Assembly (NCBI RefSeq): GCF_008039615.1
Contig: NZ_VDUZ01000007.1
Span: forward strand, 159,277-223,276
DNA from: Vineibacter terrae
Lineage (GTDB): Bacteria > Pseudomonadota > Alphaproteobacteria > Reyranellales > Reyranellaceae
Length of the DNA: 64,000 nt
Reading direction: 5' to 3'
Shown here: positions 9,483-18,668 of the stretch, piece by piece
How the letters are laid out: each line of letters begins with the position of its first letter
Numbering within the stretch: position 1 is the first letter of the stretch
Notes under the pieces: model-generated
Told to the model about the DNA's origin: nothing
The model's input: only the letters and a program-made list of their open reading frames with translations
The model's database searches: none
Made by a program: the position numbers and the translations under genes

Positions 9483-10014
9483 CTTTGCTCTCGCATTTTC
9501 CCTTTCGGCTTCTGTTTTGGTGCGGCTTTCGCTCGCCGCCTTGCTGACGCCGCCTTCGGGGCCAGCTTGGCTTTCGGTCCATCGCGGACCGGTTTCTCCC
9601 TTCCTGGAATAGCCCAGGCCGCCAGTCGGTGCCTGGTGGTGGCGTGGCTGCGGCGCCGGGGCTCGATTCTCGGCGTGACGATCGGCCCGGACCCTGGCGG
9701 CCCCGGCTGCGGCGCCGCGCCGGTGGACAACGGTGCCGGCTGCGGCACCTTAGCCTCGTAGGTGACCGGCTCCGGCGGCGGCAGCTCGTCCTCGGCGACC
9801 TTGCGGCTGCCGGCCCCGGTAAGCAGCAGGTTCCCGGTGTCGTCGTCGATCTCCACCAGGCGCCCATCGGCCAGCCTCTTTACCTCCCGGATGAACCGGC
9901 CGCGGTCCATGCGCAACATCGCGAGCACGGCCTCGGGGCTGGCCGCACCCAGGTGGCCGTACCCCTCGATCCGGCGCTGATGCTGGCGATCGCCGCCAGG
10001 ATCTTCTTCTCCAT
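9479..10014 (-). pseudogene. Winged-helix-like protein gene with N-terminal frameshift
   Basis: An ATG at 10014 opens MEKKILAAIASISAG, but the natural continuation EGYGHLGAASPEAVLAMLRM, REVKRLADGRLVEIDDDTGN lies in another frame; a one-base change around 9985-9990 joins them. The joined N-terminal ~75 residues look like a small winged helix. The rest is a Pro/Ala/Lys-rich basic tail (KAKLAPKAASARRRAKAAPK) typical of nucleic-acid-binding tails. It overlaps the end of the preceding plus-strand gene by four bases. If a later start is used it may still be a short working gene. Confidence 0.45.
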
Positions 10015-10137
10015 GGTCAGCCTCCCGCCTTGACGCGCGCCCAGGAGGGCGCCCTCGGCTGCCGCTGCGGCAGGTCGCTGTGGGGGCAGCACGCGGTCGC
10101 TGTTGAAGGAAAGGCTGGCCACGCGGTCGCGTTGCGG

Positions 10138-10860
10138 TCACTGGCGCAGCGTAGCAACGGGAGCTGTGTGACTTGGCCGCGCCGCTGTTAACGCATAACT
10201 GATCTTTTGGGACCCAACGCGCTCATCGCCGCAACGCGTGGAGATGAACCGATCGAGGCGCCGGTAGCAGTAGGTGCGGCGGTCGCCGGGGGTGAGGTTA
10301 CGAAATTCCGTCAGGGAGAGCATTTCGCCGGACGTCCGCCACGGCTCCTCGTAAATAATGCGATCGAACCTCCTTTGGCTGCGTTCGAATCGCAAAAAGC
10401 GCCATTTGTCAGGAGCTTCGGGTGAATCCAGCGAGATCAAAAAGTCGATTGCGTCGTCGTAGAAATTTACCAACAAAAAATGCTCAAAGACGATCCGTCG
10501 AAGGTCCGTCATGTTGATGCAGTGCGAGTGGTACTCGGTCGGATATCGGACGTCGCGGAGGTTGGTCACGCGGTGAAAGACAAGCTTCTGAAGCTGGCTG
10601 TAGTGGTAGAAGAGTCGATCGAAACAGTCTCGCACGTACCTTATTGTGTGAGCATCCGGAGCCGGCCGCACCCTGGTGGGCACACAGACGCCCTCATGGA
10701 AAAGATGACGATAGCACAGCGCCATGAGGACGACCTCGATGTCGATGACCTCAGCGCGCGTCGAGACAACGAAGTCGGTGCCGGACTGCGCCAGTAGCCG
10801 AATGCGAGTGCCGCGGATGTCGATCGTATCGCCGTCGATCACAGATGCACGACCAACCAA
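10138..10860 (-). CDS. Hypothetical protein with nuclease-like N-terminal stub
   Basis: The first ~25 residues (VGRASVIDGDTIDIRGTRIR) match the start of staphylococcal-nuclease-like proteins, but the domain stops there. The remaining ~215 residues are of unknown type, rich in Tyr/Phe/His/Arg (RYVRDCFDRLFYHYSQLQKL, EHFLLVNFYDDAIDFLISLD). The start is TTG and overlaps the end of the upstream membrane-protein gene. Most likely a recombinational fusion of a nuclease start with another gene. Confidence 0.5.
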   Translation of the reverse strand: MVGRASVIDGDTIDIRGTRIRLLAQSGTDFVVSTRAEVIDIEVVLMALCYRHLFHEGVCVPTRVRPAPDAHTIRYVRDCFDRLFYHYSQLQKLVFHRVTNLRDVRYPTEYHSHCINMTDLRRIVFEHFLLVNFYDDAIDFLISLDSPEAPDKWRFLRFERSQRRFDRIIYEEPWRTSGEMLSLTEFRNLTPGDRRTYCYRRLDRFISTRCGDERVGSQKISYALTAARPSHTAPVATLRQ

Positions 10861-11180
10861 TCCGCGTCGGGCAACTGCGTTGATCTAGGCACTGCGTCGG
10901 CTGGCTCCATGAAGGAGGGCCATGTGAGCGACTTCGCACCAGCATAAAGCATTAGCGCCGCTAGAGCGATCAGGCCAAGGAAGTCCCGGACCTTCCAATA
11001 GGTCCAGCGCCGTCGCGGTCCTCCGCCAGATCCGTGCCTTGCGCGCCGGGCAGGTGCTCCCGCGTCGCTCGGCCGCTTGTGCTCGCGAATGATATGGTCG
11101 AGCAGTTCCTTGTTTCGGCGAGAGGAAAAATCACGCACGACGCGCCACAGCTTCGAGAGGCCAACCATCGGGAGATCCAA
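10839..11180 (-). CDS. Hypothetical single-pass membrane protein
   Basis: A basic, soluble N-terminal part (RRNKELLDHIIREHKRP) is followed by a membrane segment (LGLIALAALMLYAGAKSL) near residue 75 and a short tail. The gene overlaps the nuclease-stub gene by 22 bases in the same direction. No family recognised. Confidence 0.45.
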   Translation of the reverse strand: MDLPMVGLSKLWRVVRDFSSRRNKELLDHIIREHKRPSDAGAPARRARHGSGGGPRRRWTYWKVRDFLGLIALAALMLYAGAKSLTWPSFMEPADAVPRSTQLPDADWLVVHL

Positions 11181-11390
11181 CGCTAGTCTTACAACGGTGT
11201 CGGCGTCTTCCGGATCTAGTCCGCCTTGGTGTCGTTCTGCCGCGACGAAGTGAGTTCGTCTACCCAGACGGCGAAGGCATCACGCCCGAAATCGCTGCCG
11301 AACCTGATCGAGGCGCTGCTGGGCGGCGACACCACGGCCGCAGCCGGGTTGATCGCACTGGCGGGCGGGTCGCCCCCGGTGGCGTAGAGC

Positions 11391-11634
11391 ATGGGCGCCG
11401 TGATCGGGGCCGTCTCAAGGGGCTGCTGGGTGCCCTGGTCGACGGCCTCAACGACTGGCTGGTCCGGCGCGAGCGCGACCAGGCCATCCAGGAGAAGGGG
11501 AGGCTCGAGCAGCGTCTCTCCGACATGCAGACCGCGATCGAGGCGCAGGAGCGCTGGCCAAGGTCGCGGCGCGATCATTCGACCAGAAGGCCACCATGGG
11601 GAGGCTGAACGATGGCACGTTCTAGGTTCGGCCT
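11391..11634 (+). pseudogene. Phage lysis-region remnant (Rz-like helix)
   Basis: One frame reads LVDGLNDWLVRRERDQAIQE then LEQRLSDMQTAIEAQERW, an amphipathic Arg/Glu-rich helix like an inner-membrane spanin, but the start and end are broken by frame changes. It leads straight into a lipoprotein-like frame. The block probably came from a prophage lysis cassette. Confidence 0.4.
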
Positions 11635-11883
11635 GTGCTGCTGGCTGCGATGCTCTCGGCGTGCGTCACCAGCACGCCGTCGCCGGCACCCGTGGTCGTG
11701 GCGCCGGGGCCCAAGGCGTACACCTGCGATCAGATGCGGCGGATGGCGGCCGAGCTGGCGACGCTGCCGGCCGACGCCGAAACGCGTCATTTTATGGCCG
11801 ACTACGGCGAAGAGCGCGTCGGGCTACGGGCGGGGCACCGCATGTCAGATCCGGCACCGTGCCCGGCTGGAACGGTGCCGTAG
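11635..11883 (+). CDS. Small lipoprotein, Rz1/outer-spanin-like
   Basis: The frame opens MLLAAMLSACVTSTPSPAPV, with a short hydrophobic run and the lipobox LSAC, then a Pro-rich stretch and 50 residues including CDQMRRMAAELATLPAD. A lipobox plus proline-rich linker directly after an Rz-like helix is the usual spanin order. The initiation codon is uncertain (GTG/ATG choices). Confidence 0.45.
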   Translation: MLLAAMLSACVTSTPSPAPVVVAPGPKAYTCDQMRRMAAELATLPADAETRHFMADYGEERVGLRAGHRMSDPAPCPAGTVP

Positions 11884-11920
11884 TGCGGGTTGCGCGATTG
11901 ATCCGCCATGAGTGACGAAG

Positions 11921-11953
11921 CGCCGCCGTCCTTCAGGGTGGCGGCGTTTGTTG
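11921..11953 (+). terminator. Intrinsic terminator after lysis remnant
   Basis: CGCCGCC (11921-11927) and GGCGGCG (11940-11946) pair around a 12-base loop, followed by TTTGTTG. Confidence 0.65.
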
Positions 11954-12591
11954 CTAAACAGGTCACTTTGCCCCTATCGGCGTAGGGTTCGTGCAGGTTA
12001 CCCAGAACTCCCATTCGTTCTTGTTCCGCGTCGCTCAGATTATGCCGGTGCGCAGCGGGCAGAGCACCGTGGCCGCTGGCCGGTGAGGCTGGTGAGCTAC
12101 TGCCTATCCTTCGTCGAACGGCTGTGGGAGAAAATGCGGGCGCTTTACTCAGCATTCCCCTCTCTGAGTCGCGCAGCGTGGTGAGGGCAGATGCCAGCCC
12201 CAGTCGATAAGGTCCGCCGCGCCCAAGGTTGTGGGGACAAGGCCGGCCATGGAGAGCCGGACGGGTCGTGAGTGGGCGCAGCGGTGGACCTACGCGGTCC
12301 GAGTTTCGAGCGTGATGAGGTTGCCTGTCCACAGACGAATGCGAACATGGATGATGGGAGAATACGAGCGCTGGCCGTACGTTCGTCCACCCGGCGCAGT
12401 TCCATCTCCTGCCGAACCTGTTCCAACCACGCGCCTTTTATCCTCACTCCAATTCGCCAGATCTCGCCGCACAGAGCTATGCGTCGAGACAGGACCAGTA
12501 TTCCGAAAGACAGTGCACGAATACTATCCACGGCCAGCAGTGCGCCTTGTCGGACCACCGGACTACCGATCGGCAGTCCTCGCTTGCGAGC
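11954..12591. other. No convincing gene
   Basis: Several overlapping frames exist on both strands (e.g. minus 12145-12558), but none shows a recognisable domain, good ribosome site or consistent codon use. No RNA gene seen. Confidence 0.4.
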
Positions 12592-12951
12592 TCAGTTGCA
12601 GTGGATCGTTCTGCCATATTGGGTGCATGAGCGACCATTGCTTCCGTAGGTAGTGTTACCGTAGGTCGTCCAGCTCTGCCCATTCGACCCATAGGTCGTG
12701 TTGCCATATCGGTTGTAACTGGATCCATTGGACCCGTACGTCGTATTACCATAAGTCGTCCAGCTCTGCCCGTTCGAGCCGTACACCGTATTGCCATGGC
12801 GGCTATAGCTCGAGCCGTCCGATCCGTAGATCGTATTGCCGTAAGTCGAGTAGGTCTGGGCAAAGGCGGGAGCAGCTACACTGATGAGTGCCATACCGAT
12901 GATTGCGCGGCGAACAAGCTTAAAGCTGGTTGAACGCAAGTCGTTGATCAC
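12592..12951 (-). CDS. Secreted YGNT-repeat protein
   Basis: GTG 12951 follows GGAAAGG and gives a signal peptide (LVRRAIIGMALISVAAPAFA) cut after AFAQ. The mature part is about five 14-residue repeats built on TYGNTTYGSNGQSW, with small changes (SYNR, SYSR), ending in NGRSCTQYGRTIHCN with two cysteines. The Ser/Thr/Asn/Gly/Tyr content suggests a beta-type surface or periplasmic protein. Function unknown. Confidence 0.75.
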   Translation of the reverse strand: MINDLRSTSFKLVRRAIIGMALISVAAPAFAQTYSTYGNTIYGSDGSSYSRHGNTVYGSNGQSWTTYGNTTYGSNGSSYNRYGNTTYGSNGQSWTTYGNTTYGSNGRSCTQYGRTIHCN

Positions 12952-13110
12952 AGCAAGTGCCTTTCCGTTATTGGGACAGTCATCTATCGGCGGAAAGTAT
13001 AATTTCGCCCCCACGGGCCTGGCCAATTTGTGGATTTCATAGTGACCATGAAGATCGTGCATGGATCCAACCGGATGGCCAGTGCGCTCGAGCACGACGA
13101 GCTCAGGTGA

Positions 13111-13257
13111 TTAACGTGAGCCATTTCGGCGCGCCGCTCGCCAATCCCAGGGCGGCTGGAACGCGCTAGCCCAGATGCCCTGACGCGCGGCCCTGGCGCG
13201 GTCCTCGTTGGCCACGTAGTCCATGCTGTACCGGCGGAAAGCCATGGCCCAGCCGAC
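13111..13257 (-). pseudogene. Thermonuclease-like C-terminal fragment
   Basis: GWAMAFRRYSMDYVANEDRA and GIWASAFQPPWDWRA match the C-terminus of secreted staphylococcal-nuclease-like proteins. The N-terminal half and catalytic residues are absent. An N-terminal stub of the same family is at 10.8 kb on the same strand, but in an order that one simple insertion does not explain. Confidence 0.6.
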
Positions 13258-13490
13258 CGCCGCCGCCATTGCCCAGCTGGAACGGATAGCCACCTTCCAG
13301 CGACGCGGCAACCCCGCCCCCATCCGTCTTCATCTTCGGGATGCCGCGGTGCGCATCGCTGCTCACGACGTAGATTGTGCCCTGCACGATGGCATCGAGA
13401 TACCAGCCTGACGGCCCCAAATGGGTCCAGTAGGCACCCAGGCTATAGGCCTGGAAGTCGCTGTCTCCGTTGGTGCTGTCGAATCGCGCC
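13258..13490 (-). pseudogene. Autotransporter beta-barrel fragment
   Basis: YSLGAYWTHLGPSGWYLDAI, VQGTIYVVSSDAHRG and VAASLEGGYPFQLGN are typical of autotransporter barrel strands. Only part of the barrel remains, joined directly to the nuclease fragment. Confidence 0.6.
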
Positions 13491-13957
13491 GAGAGCAGTC
13501 AAACTTTCCCGACACTGCGGAATGCATGGTTTGATTGGCTGAGGCAGGGCCTGAACACCAGAGACCATGCTGATGCCAAGCGACGCCGACAGCTCGAATG
13601 CCATCACCGTGCTGCCGTCGCCCTCAGCGCTCCATCTCCTGGGCACCACCCGAGACAAATGCGGTCCGCGGCACGTTGTTCGCGGCCGATTTCGCCTAGT
13701 CACTGTAAACGCCAGCGTCGCGCCTGAGGTGGCATGTGGATCACGTGCGGGGCGCATCCCACTTGGCTAAGGCGCTTACCGTTCAACTCACATGTGTCGA
13801 CCGTATGGGTGGTAACATCACTAATAGCCGTAACCGCTGCAGCGTGTCACCGACCATGTCAAAGATCCCGACGCATGCCTAGCTGGTGGTGGTCTGGCAG
13901 TCGCACGACTTTTGTTGATCATGGTGGCCAGTGCGCTGCCTGGATACTCTCGGCGCC
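13491..13957. other. No gene seen
   Basis: Intergenic region downstream of tamB with only short, mutually shadowing frames. I see no clear terminator or repeat. Confidence 0.4.
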
Positions 13958-16900
13958 TTAATAGTCGTACTCCCACGCTAAGCCAGCTCGGCCGGTGGAA
14001 TTGATCCCTATGTCGGCATCGAGTTTGACGCGCGGCAGTATCTCAATCTGGACGGCACCGCGTCCCCCACCAAGCCCATTGAGCCCGAGCGCGCGGCGGA
14101 TGAACCCAGGTGAACTCCCTGACGGGCCGATGCCAGACAGCTCGCCAACAGCCGCCATTAGTTGCCCGAGCTCGGTGGGCCCCAGTCGCGCGGTGCCTTT
14201 CCCGAAAAGAAGTTGAGCGATGATCTCGTCCTGCGGCAACATTGGCGACGATCTCAGTTCGATCTTCGGTTCGCTCGCCGGGCCCGTCACCTTGACAACA
14301 ACTGTGACGTTGCCGCCGCGGGTCGTGGGTTCAAGGTCAAGAATCGGTGCGATTCGATCTGCATTGGCGAGCGTAACAGCGCCGCGCGAGAAGGTGAGAT
14401 TGCGTCCGAGCAGGCTGTAGCTGCCGCGCCTCATCTTGAGGCCGCCGACAACTGACGGATTAGCGCTCGTGCCCTTCACGGCTAGCTCGCCGCCCACCTC
14501 GGCATCGAGGCCTTGGCCGCGCACGAACACGCCGCGTGGCGCACTGACCTTCAGGTCGAGCGCCAGCGGGCGGGCCGGTGAACCGGTCCTGTCTTTTTTG
14601 GGCGCACCGGCGCCGACCTCGCGAACCGGCACGGACGCCACCGACTTCGCGCCGGTGCCGACGGCAGCATTGATTTCCGCCCGGTCGATCTGGATCTGGC
14701 CTTCTGCCGTCAGGCCGTCCGCCAGCGACCCGTGCAGACGCAGCGACGAGGTCAGGTCGACGATCAGGTCGCGTCGCGTCATCAAGCGAGCATTGCGCGT
14801 CTTCAGCCACAGATCTATGGCCAATGGCAAATTCGGATCCAACTGCACCTCGCCGCCGACCACGACATCGCCCTTCCCGACTGCTGGAAAATCCACCCGC
14901 TCGACGACGATGCGCTCGCCGGCCATTCGGATCGTGCCGTTGCCTTTCGACAGAATCATTCCTTCGCGAGGCACGCTCAACCGAACGTCTTCCAGTCGCA
15001 TCGTCCCGGTGCCCGTCGGCCGGCCTCGCCTGACGGCGAGCGCCACATCGACGAGTGCGCGGCCAGCAAGCAGCTGGATGTCGGGCCCGATCAGGCTGGC
15101 GAAGATCACCAGATCGATTGGCCCGACTACTGTCAGCTGCCCATCGGGCAAAGCGCCCCGGCTCGGCAATTGCCCGGTGATCCCGATCGCCAGGCGGCTG
15201 GTGCCGGCCGCCAAGCGTGCGTCGGCGGATAGCACACGCTCTCGCATTGCTACCTTGCCAGTCAGCAAGGCGGCCGGGATCGACGCCACCGTCATGCTGC
15301 GCAACCGCGCGTCGCGCACGGTGTAGGTGCCGGCGATCTCCGGATTGGCGAGCGCGCCGCGGACCTGCAGCTGTGCTTGCACTGTGCCGTCCAGCGGCGC
15401 CTCGCCCCCGACTAGGGCCGCCAGCTCAGCCAGTTTCAGCGCCACGACGTCGACGCTAAGCTCACTGTTCGCCGCGTCGATGGTACCGGCTACCCGGATA
15501 CTGCCGCCTGCTACGTTCAGCCGCAGGCCTTCGACTGTGATGCGCTCGCCCGACTGTCGCAGCCGCGTCGCACCAGCCAGACCAAACGGCCGGCCAGCGT
15601 AGGTGCCGCGCAGGCTCACGATATCGGCGATCGCTTCGCGACCGTCACGTCGGACTGTGAGCGCGCCGTTCAAGATGACACCCGGTCCCGATGCTTCGGC
15701 ACTCGCGGCAATGGCATTCCAATCGCCCGATGCCCTGACCGACAGCGTGCCTAGCCCGGCCACGCCGCGCAGCCTGTGAGCCATGATGCTGGCCTCGAAG
15801 GTGGCATCGCCCAACGGATCGCCGATAGTGGCATCCGCGGTCAGGGTGTCCGCACCGGAGTCAGCGAGCGCCAGACCAGTCCCGCGTATGCCGAGCTTCA
15901 GTTTGCCAGCGCTGGCCACGTTATCGGAGACGATGTCGACTTCCAGCCGCCCCGCAAGCGGCTGGCCGGTCAGCATGCTAAGCTGCTTGAGGTCTTCCAC
16001 TAGAAGGCGCGCCGAACCGCGCGCCGTGGTGCGATCGACAGCCAGATCGCGGATCGTCAGGTTAGTGCCGCCCAGTGCCCCGTTGAACTCGGAAATCAGC
16101 AGCCGCTCCCCACCGACGGCCGAGATGCGGCCACTGGCGCGCAATTGTTGCCCTGCACTGCTGCCGTCCAGCTGCAGCGTGGCGTCGACTTGATCGGCGC
16201 CAAGCACCAAGTCGGCGTCCAGCGTCAGCCGCTCAAGATTGGTGCCGTCGACCTTCGCCTGCGCGATGGCGGCTCTCAGGCTCACAGTGCTGCGCTCATC
16301 GCTCGATTGGACATGGATGTCGCTGCGCAGAGTGCCGGAAAGGCGCCGGTCCACTGCCCCAAGCCGTGGTAACATGATGATCGCGTCGAGTGTGCCATTT
16401 CCACCGGCACCCGCGCCTCGCGCTGTCGCTGAAATCGCGTCCGATGCGATGGTGGCCCACTCGAGCCGCCAACGCTGCTGCCGATCGATGCTGCCACTGG
16501 CCGAGAGGCGCAGTTCCGGTGCCAGGAGAACGTGGGGCACGTTCTGCACGATGCCATCACGGAGGGTAGCATCTACCGCCAGGACCGGCTCAGCACGCGT
16601 ACCCGTCAACCGTAGCTTCACCTGAGCGGAGCCGGCCACTGGCGAGGTCATGATCGGATTGAACGCGGACATGTCAGGGACTTCGATCATCACGTTTGCC
16701 AAAACTCCGCCGTCTGTTGTCAGCGTGCCCGTGCCCGCTACGCTGAACTGCGATGAGGCAAGATCGAACGATGTCAGACCAATAGCGCCGCTGCTTTCCT
16801 GCCCGCCTGCAACAGCCACGCGCACGTCGCGCGCCGCAAGCTCACGCCGGGCCGCATGCCATACGACCTCACCGAGGGTGCCCCTGAGCTCTCCTCGCGG

Positions 16901-17731
16901 CCAGACGCCGGCGGCGGGATTTGCTTCTCGCACGGTCGCAGTCAGGGCGAGCTCGCGCGTCGAGGCTTCAGCCAATGCAACATCGGCGGCTCGCAGAGAT
17001 AGGGTGCCATCAATTGCCGTCATCGTGCCCGCGGCTTCCATGTCGAAACGTACGTCGCGCCAGGTCGCGCCAGGCACTATCGCCGCCAGCACCGCGGCAT
17101 CTCCCCCGATGGCAGACAGCCGTAGCTGCAAGCGCTTGTCCGTTGGCACAAAGCGGCCGCTGGCCGTGGCCTCGAGTGGTGCCGCTTTCAGTCGAAGCGC
17201 GCGCACCGCGATGGCACCAGCCGGTTCGATCAGGATGTCGGCTTGGACCGATGCCGGCTGTGCCAGAGCTGCCTTCCACACAGGATCGGGGATCTGCCCG
17301 CCCGTAACCTGCAGTGCCAGCGCGACCTGACGGCCGGCATCGTTGCTCCGAATACGCACAGTGCCGGTGATGCCGAGGACATCGCCACCTTCGACTGAGA
17401 GGTGCGCATCGCCAACCAGGTCCGTCAGCTGTGCCCGAAAGCCGCCGGCGATGCTCGGCAGGTCGGGGCGACCGAGCAAAGTGGCGACTATGCCACCTTC
17501 GCCTTCCTCGAACTCGCCGCGGGCGTTGAGCACACCCCGGCGACCGTCATAGCTGGCGTCCAGCAAGACGCGCCCTGTCCTGTCGTCATTGCGCGACGCA
17601 TTGAGCGACAGGCTATTGACACCGTCCAAGCCCTTAAGTTGTGCGTGCCCATTGATGCGCCAGCGCGAGGCGACGCCGGCCAACGGCGAGCCCAGCCACA
17701 ATTCACCGATTTCGAGCCTCTCCACGGTCAC
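13958..17731 (-). CDS. tamB: TamB/DUF490 protein, C-terminal main part
   Basis: TamB spans the periplasm, carrying lipids or aiding autotransporter assembly with TamA. The 1257-residue frame is a long series of beta-rich repeats and ends with the DUF490 domain (GLKMRRGSYSLLGRNLTFSR, ITAVVKV-like strands, DEIIAQLLFGKGTARLGPTE) and a barrel-like C-terminus ending LAWEYDY. The frame opens at GTG 17731, overlapping the stop of the N-terminal piece, after a run of seven C. It is thus probably one gene split by a single-base slip. No tamA is adjacent. Confidence 0.85.
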   Translation of the reverse strand: MTVERLEIGELWLGSPLAGVASRWRINGHAQLKGLDGVNSLSLNASRNDDRTGRVLLDASYDGRRGVLNARGEFEEGEGGIVATLLGRPDLPSIAGGFRAQLTDLVGDAHLSVEGGDVLGITGTVRIRSNDAGRQVALALQVTGGQIPDPVWKAALAQPASVQADILIEPAGAIAVRALRLKAAPLEATASGRFVPTDKRLQLRLSAIGGDAAVLAAIVPGATWRDVRFDMEAAGTMTAIDGTLSLRAADVALAEASTRELALTATVREANPAAGVWPRGELRGTLGEVVWHAARRELAARDVRVAVAGGQESSGAIGLTSFDLASSQFSVAGTGTLTTDGGVLANVMIEVPDMSAFNPIMTSPVAGSAQVKLRLTGTRAEPVLAVDATLRDGIVQNVPHVLLAPELRLSASGSIDRQQRWRLEWATIASDAISATARGAGAGGNGTLDAIIMLPRLGAVDRRLSGTLRSDIHVQSSDERSTVSLRAAIAQAKVDGTNLERLTLDADLVLGADQVDATLQLDGSSAGQQLRASGRISAVGGERLLISEFNGALGGTNLTIRDLAVDRTTARGSARLLVEDLKQLSMLTGQPLAGRLEVDIVSDNVASAGKLKLGIRGTGLALADSGADTLTADATIGDPLGDATFEASIMAHRLRGVAGLGTLSVRASGDWNAIAASAEASGPGVILNGALTVRRDGREAIADIVSLRGTYAGRPFGLAGATRLRQSGERITVEGLRLNVAGGSIRVAGTIDAANSELSVDVVALKLAELAALVGGEAPLDGTVQAQLQVRGALANPEIAGTYTVRDARLRSMTVASIPAALLTGKVAMRERVLSADARLAAGTSRLAIGITGQLPSRGALPDGQLTVVGPIDLVIFASLIGPDIQLLAGRALVDVALAVRRGRPTGTGTMRLEDVRLSVPREGMILSKGNGTIRMAGERIVVERVDFPAVGKGDVVVGGEVQLDPNLPLAIDLWLKTRNARLMTRRDLIVDLTSSLRLHGSLADGLTAEGQIQIDRAEINAAVGTGAKSVASVPVREVGAGAPKKDRTGSPARPLALDLKVSAPRGVFVRGQGLDAEVGGELAVKGTSANPSVVGGLKMRRGSYSLLGRNLTFSRGAVTLANADRIAPILDLEPTTRGGNVTVVVKVTGPASEPKIELRSSPMLPQDEIIAQLLFGKGTARLGPTELGQLMAAVGELSGIGPSGSSPGFIRRALGLNGLGGGRGAVQIEILPRVKLDADIGINSTGRAGLAWEYDY

Positions 17732-18141
17732 GGGCAGCAGCGATCCGGTGGGGGGGATGCGCCTTCCGCCGACGCTGGACGCGGTGGCGCGTGTGGGGTG
17801 CGCTCGAGCAAGGCGCGGGCCGCGTGCACGTTATGGATGACCAGATGGCCGTCGAGCAGCGCCAGGAACGACCAGCGGATGTGCGCGTCCTCTGCCGTGA
17901 GCCAAAGGCCCGTTCCGTCGCCGATTTCTATGCGGGTGAATCTAAGGTCTGTAGGGAAAAAGCCGGAAGGCCCATCGAAACGTACAGTGCGATCATCGCC
18001 GGACGCGACCGACGCGACGAGACTGAATAGGGCCCGCTGACCCTCGCCGGTCTGCAGCGCGGCGAAGAGCAGCAGCAGAGAGCCCGCAAGGCCGGTAAAG
18101 ATTCTAAGAATGAAGCGCCGGACCCTCAGCACAGGTCTCAA
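17728..18141 (-). CDS. tamB: TamB N-terminal part, separated by frameshift
   Basis: This 137-residue frame has the inner-membrane anchor (ILRIFTGLAGSLLLLFAALQ) and the first repeats (VRFDGPSGFFPTDLRFTRIE, GLWLTAEDAHIRWSFLALLD) of TamB. It ends in PPPDRCCP just past a C7 run (17748-17754 on the minus strand). A one-base change in the run would fuse it to the main part as PPTGSLLPVTVERLEIGELW. It could be real decay, slippage or a sequencing error. Confidence 0.8.
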   Translation of the reverse strand: MRPVLRVRRFILRIFTGLAGSLLLLFAALQTGEGQRALFSLVASVASGDDRTVRFDGPSGFFPTDLRFTRIEIGDGTGLWLTAEDAHIRWSFLALLDGHLVIHNVHAARALLERTPHAPPRPASAEGASPPPDRCCP

Positions 18142-18668
18142 TCCTCCCTCAGCGGTGCCGACAATGGTCCTCGCCAGCTCAAGCGCGACTTACCGTACAC
18201 CCGGTACCCGACCGTGCCATACGGGCGCGGCCTCGTATGGGGCGTCCAGGATACCCGCTTCGCGCCACACGAGAGGGGAGTTTGGCCCCCGGGCCAGCCC
18301 GCACTACGCACGCGGCCCCGTATGGAGCCTACGTCGTCGTTGGGACGGACCACCCCGGGCGGGCGGACATACGTCTTGGGGCCAGCAAGTCTGAAAAGCG
18401 AGACTCAGCGAGGCGTTCAGGATGACAGCGCTCTACGCCTTGGGACTGCAACCAGAGAAAACAAGCAAGCTGCGTATTTGCAAGATTAGGATACGTGCCG
18501 AGTTGCTTGAGATCTACCGAATCTTAATGATCCCAAGACAATGCCAGTGCGCGTCGGAAGAATAAGTGACAGGTCCGGGTTCAGACAGGCCCTCCTTCAG
18601 ATCGTATCGCAACTCCTTTGAAGTCGTTGCGACAGAAAGCTGGCAATCGTTGGTGGGGAGAGAAATCT
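18142..18668. other. Intergenic, divergent promoter region of tamB and porin
   Basis: No gene is convincing. A 7-bp inverted repeat CCATACG / CGTATGG lies near 18217-18240. Weak promoter-like boxes near 18501 point toward the porin but are not persuasive. Confidence 0.4.
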
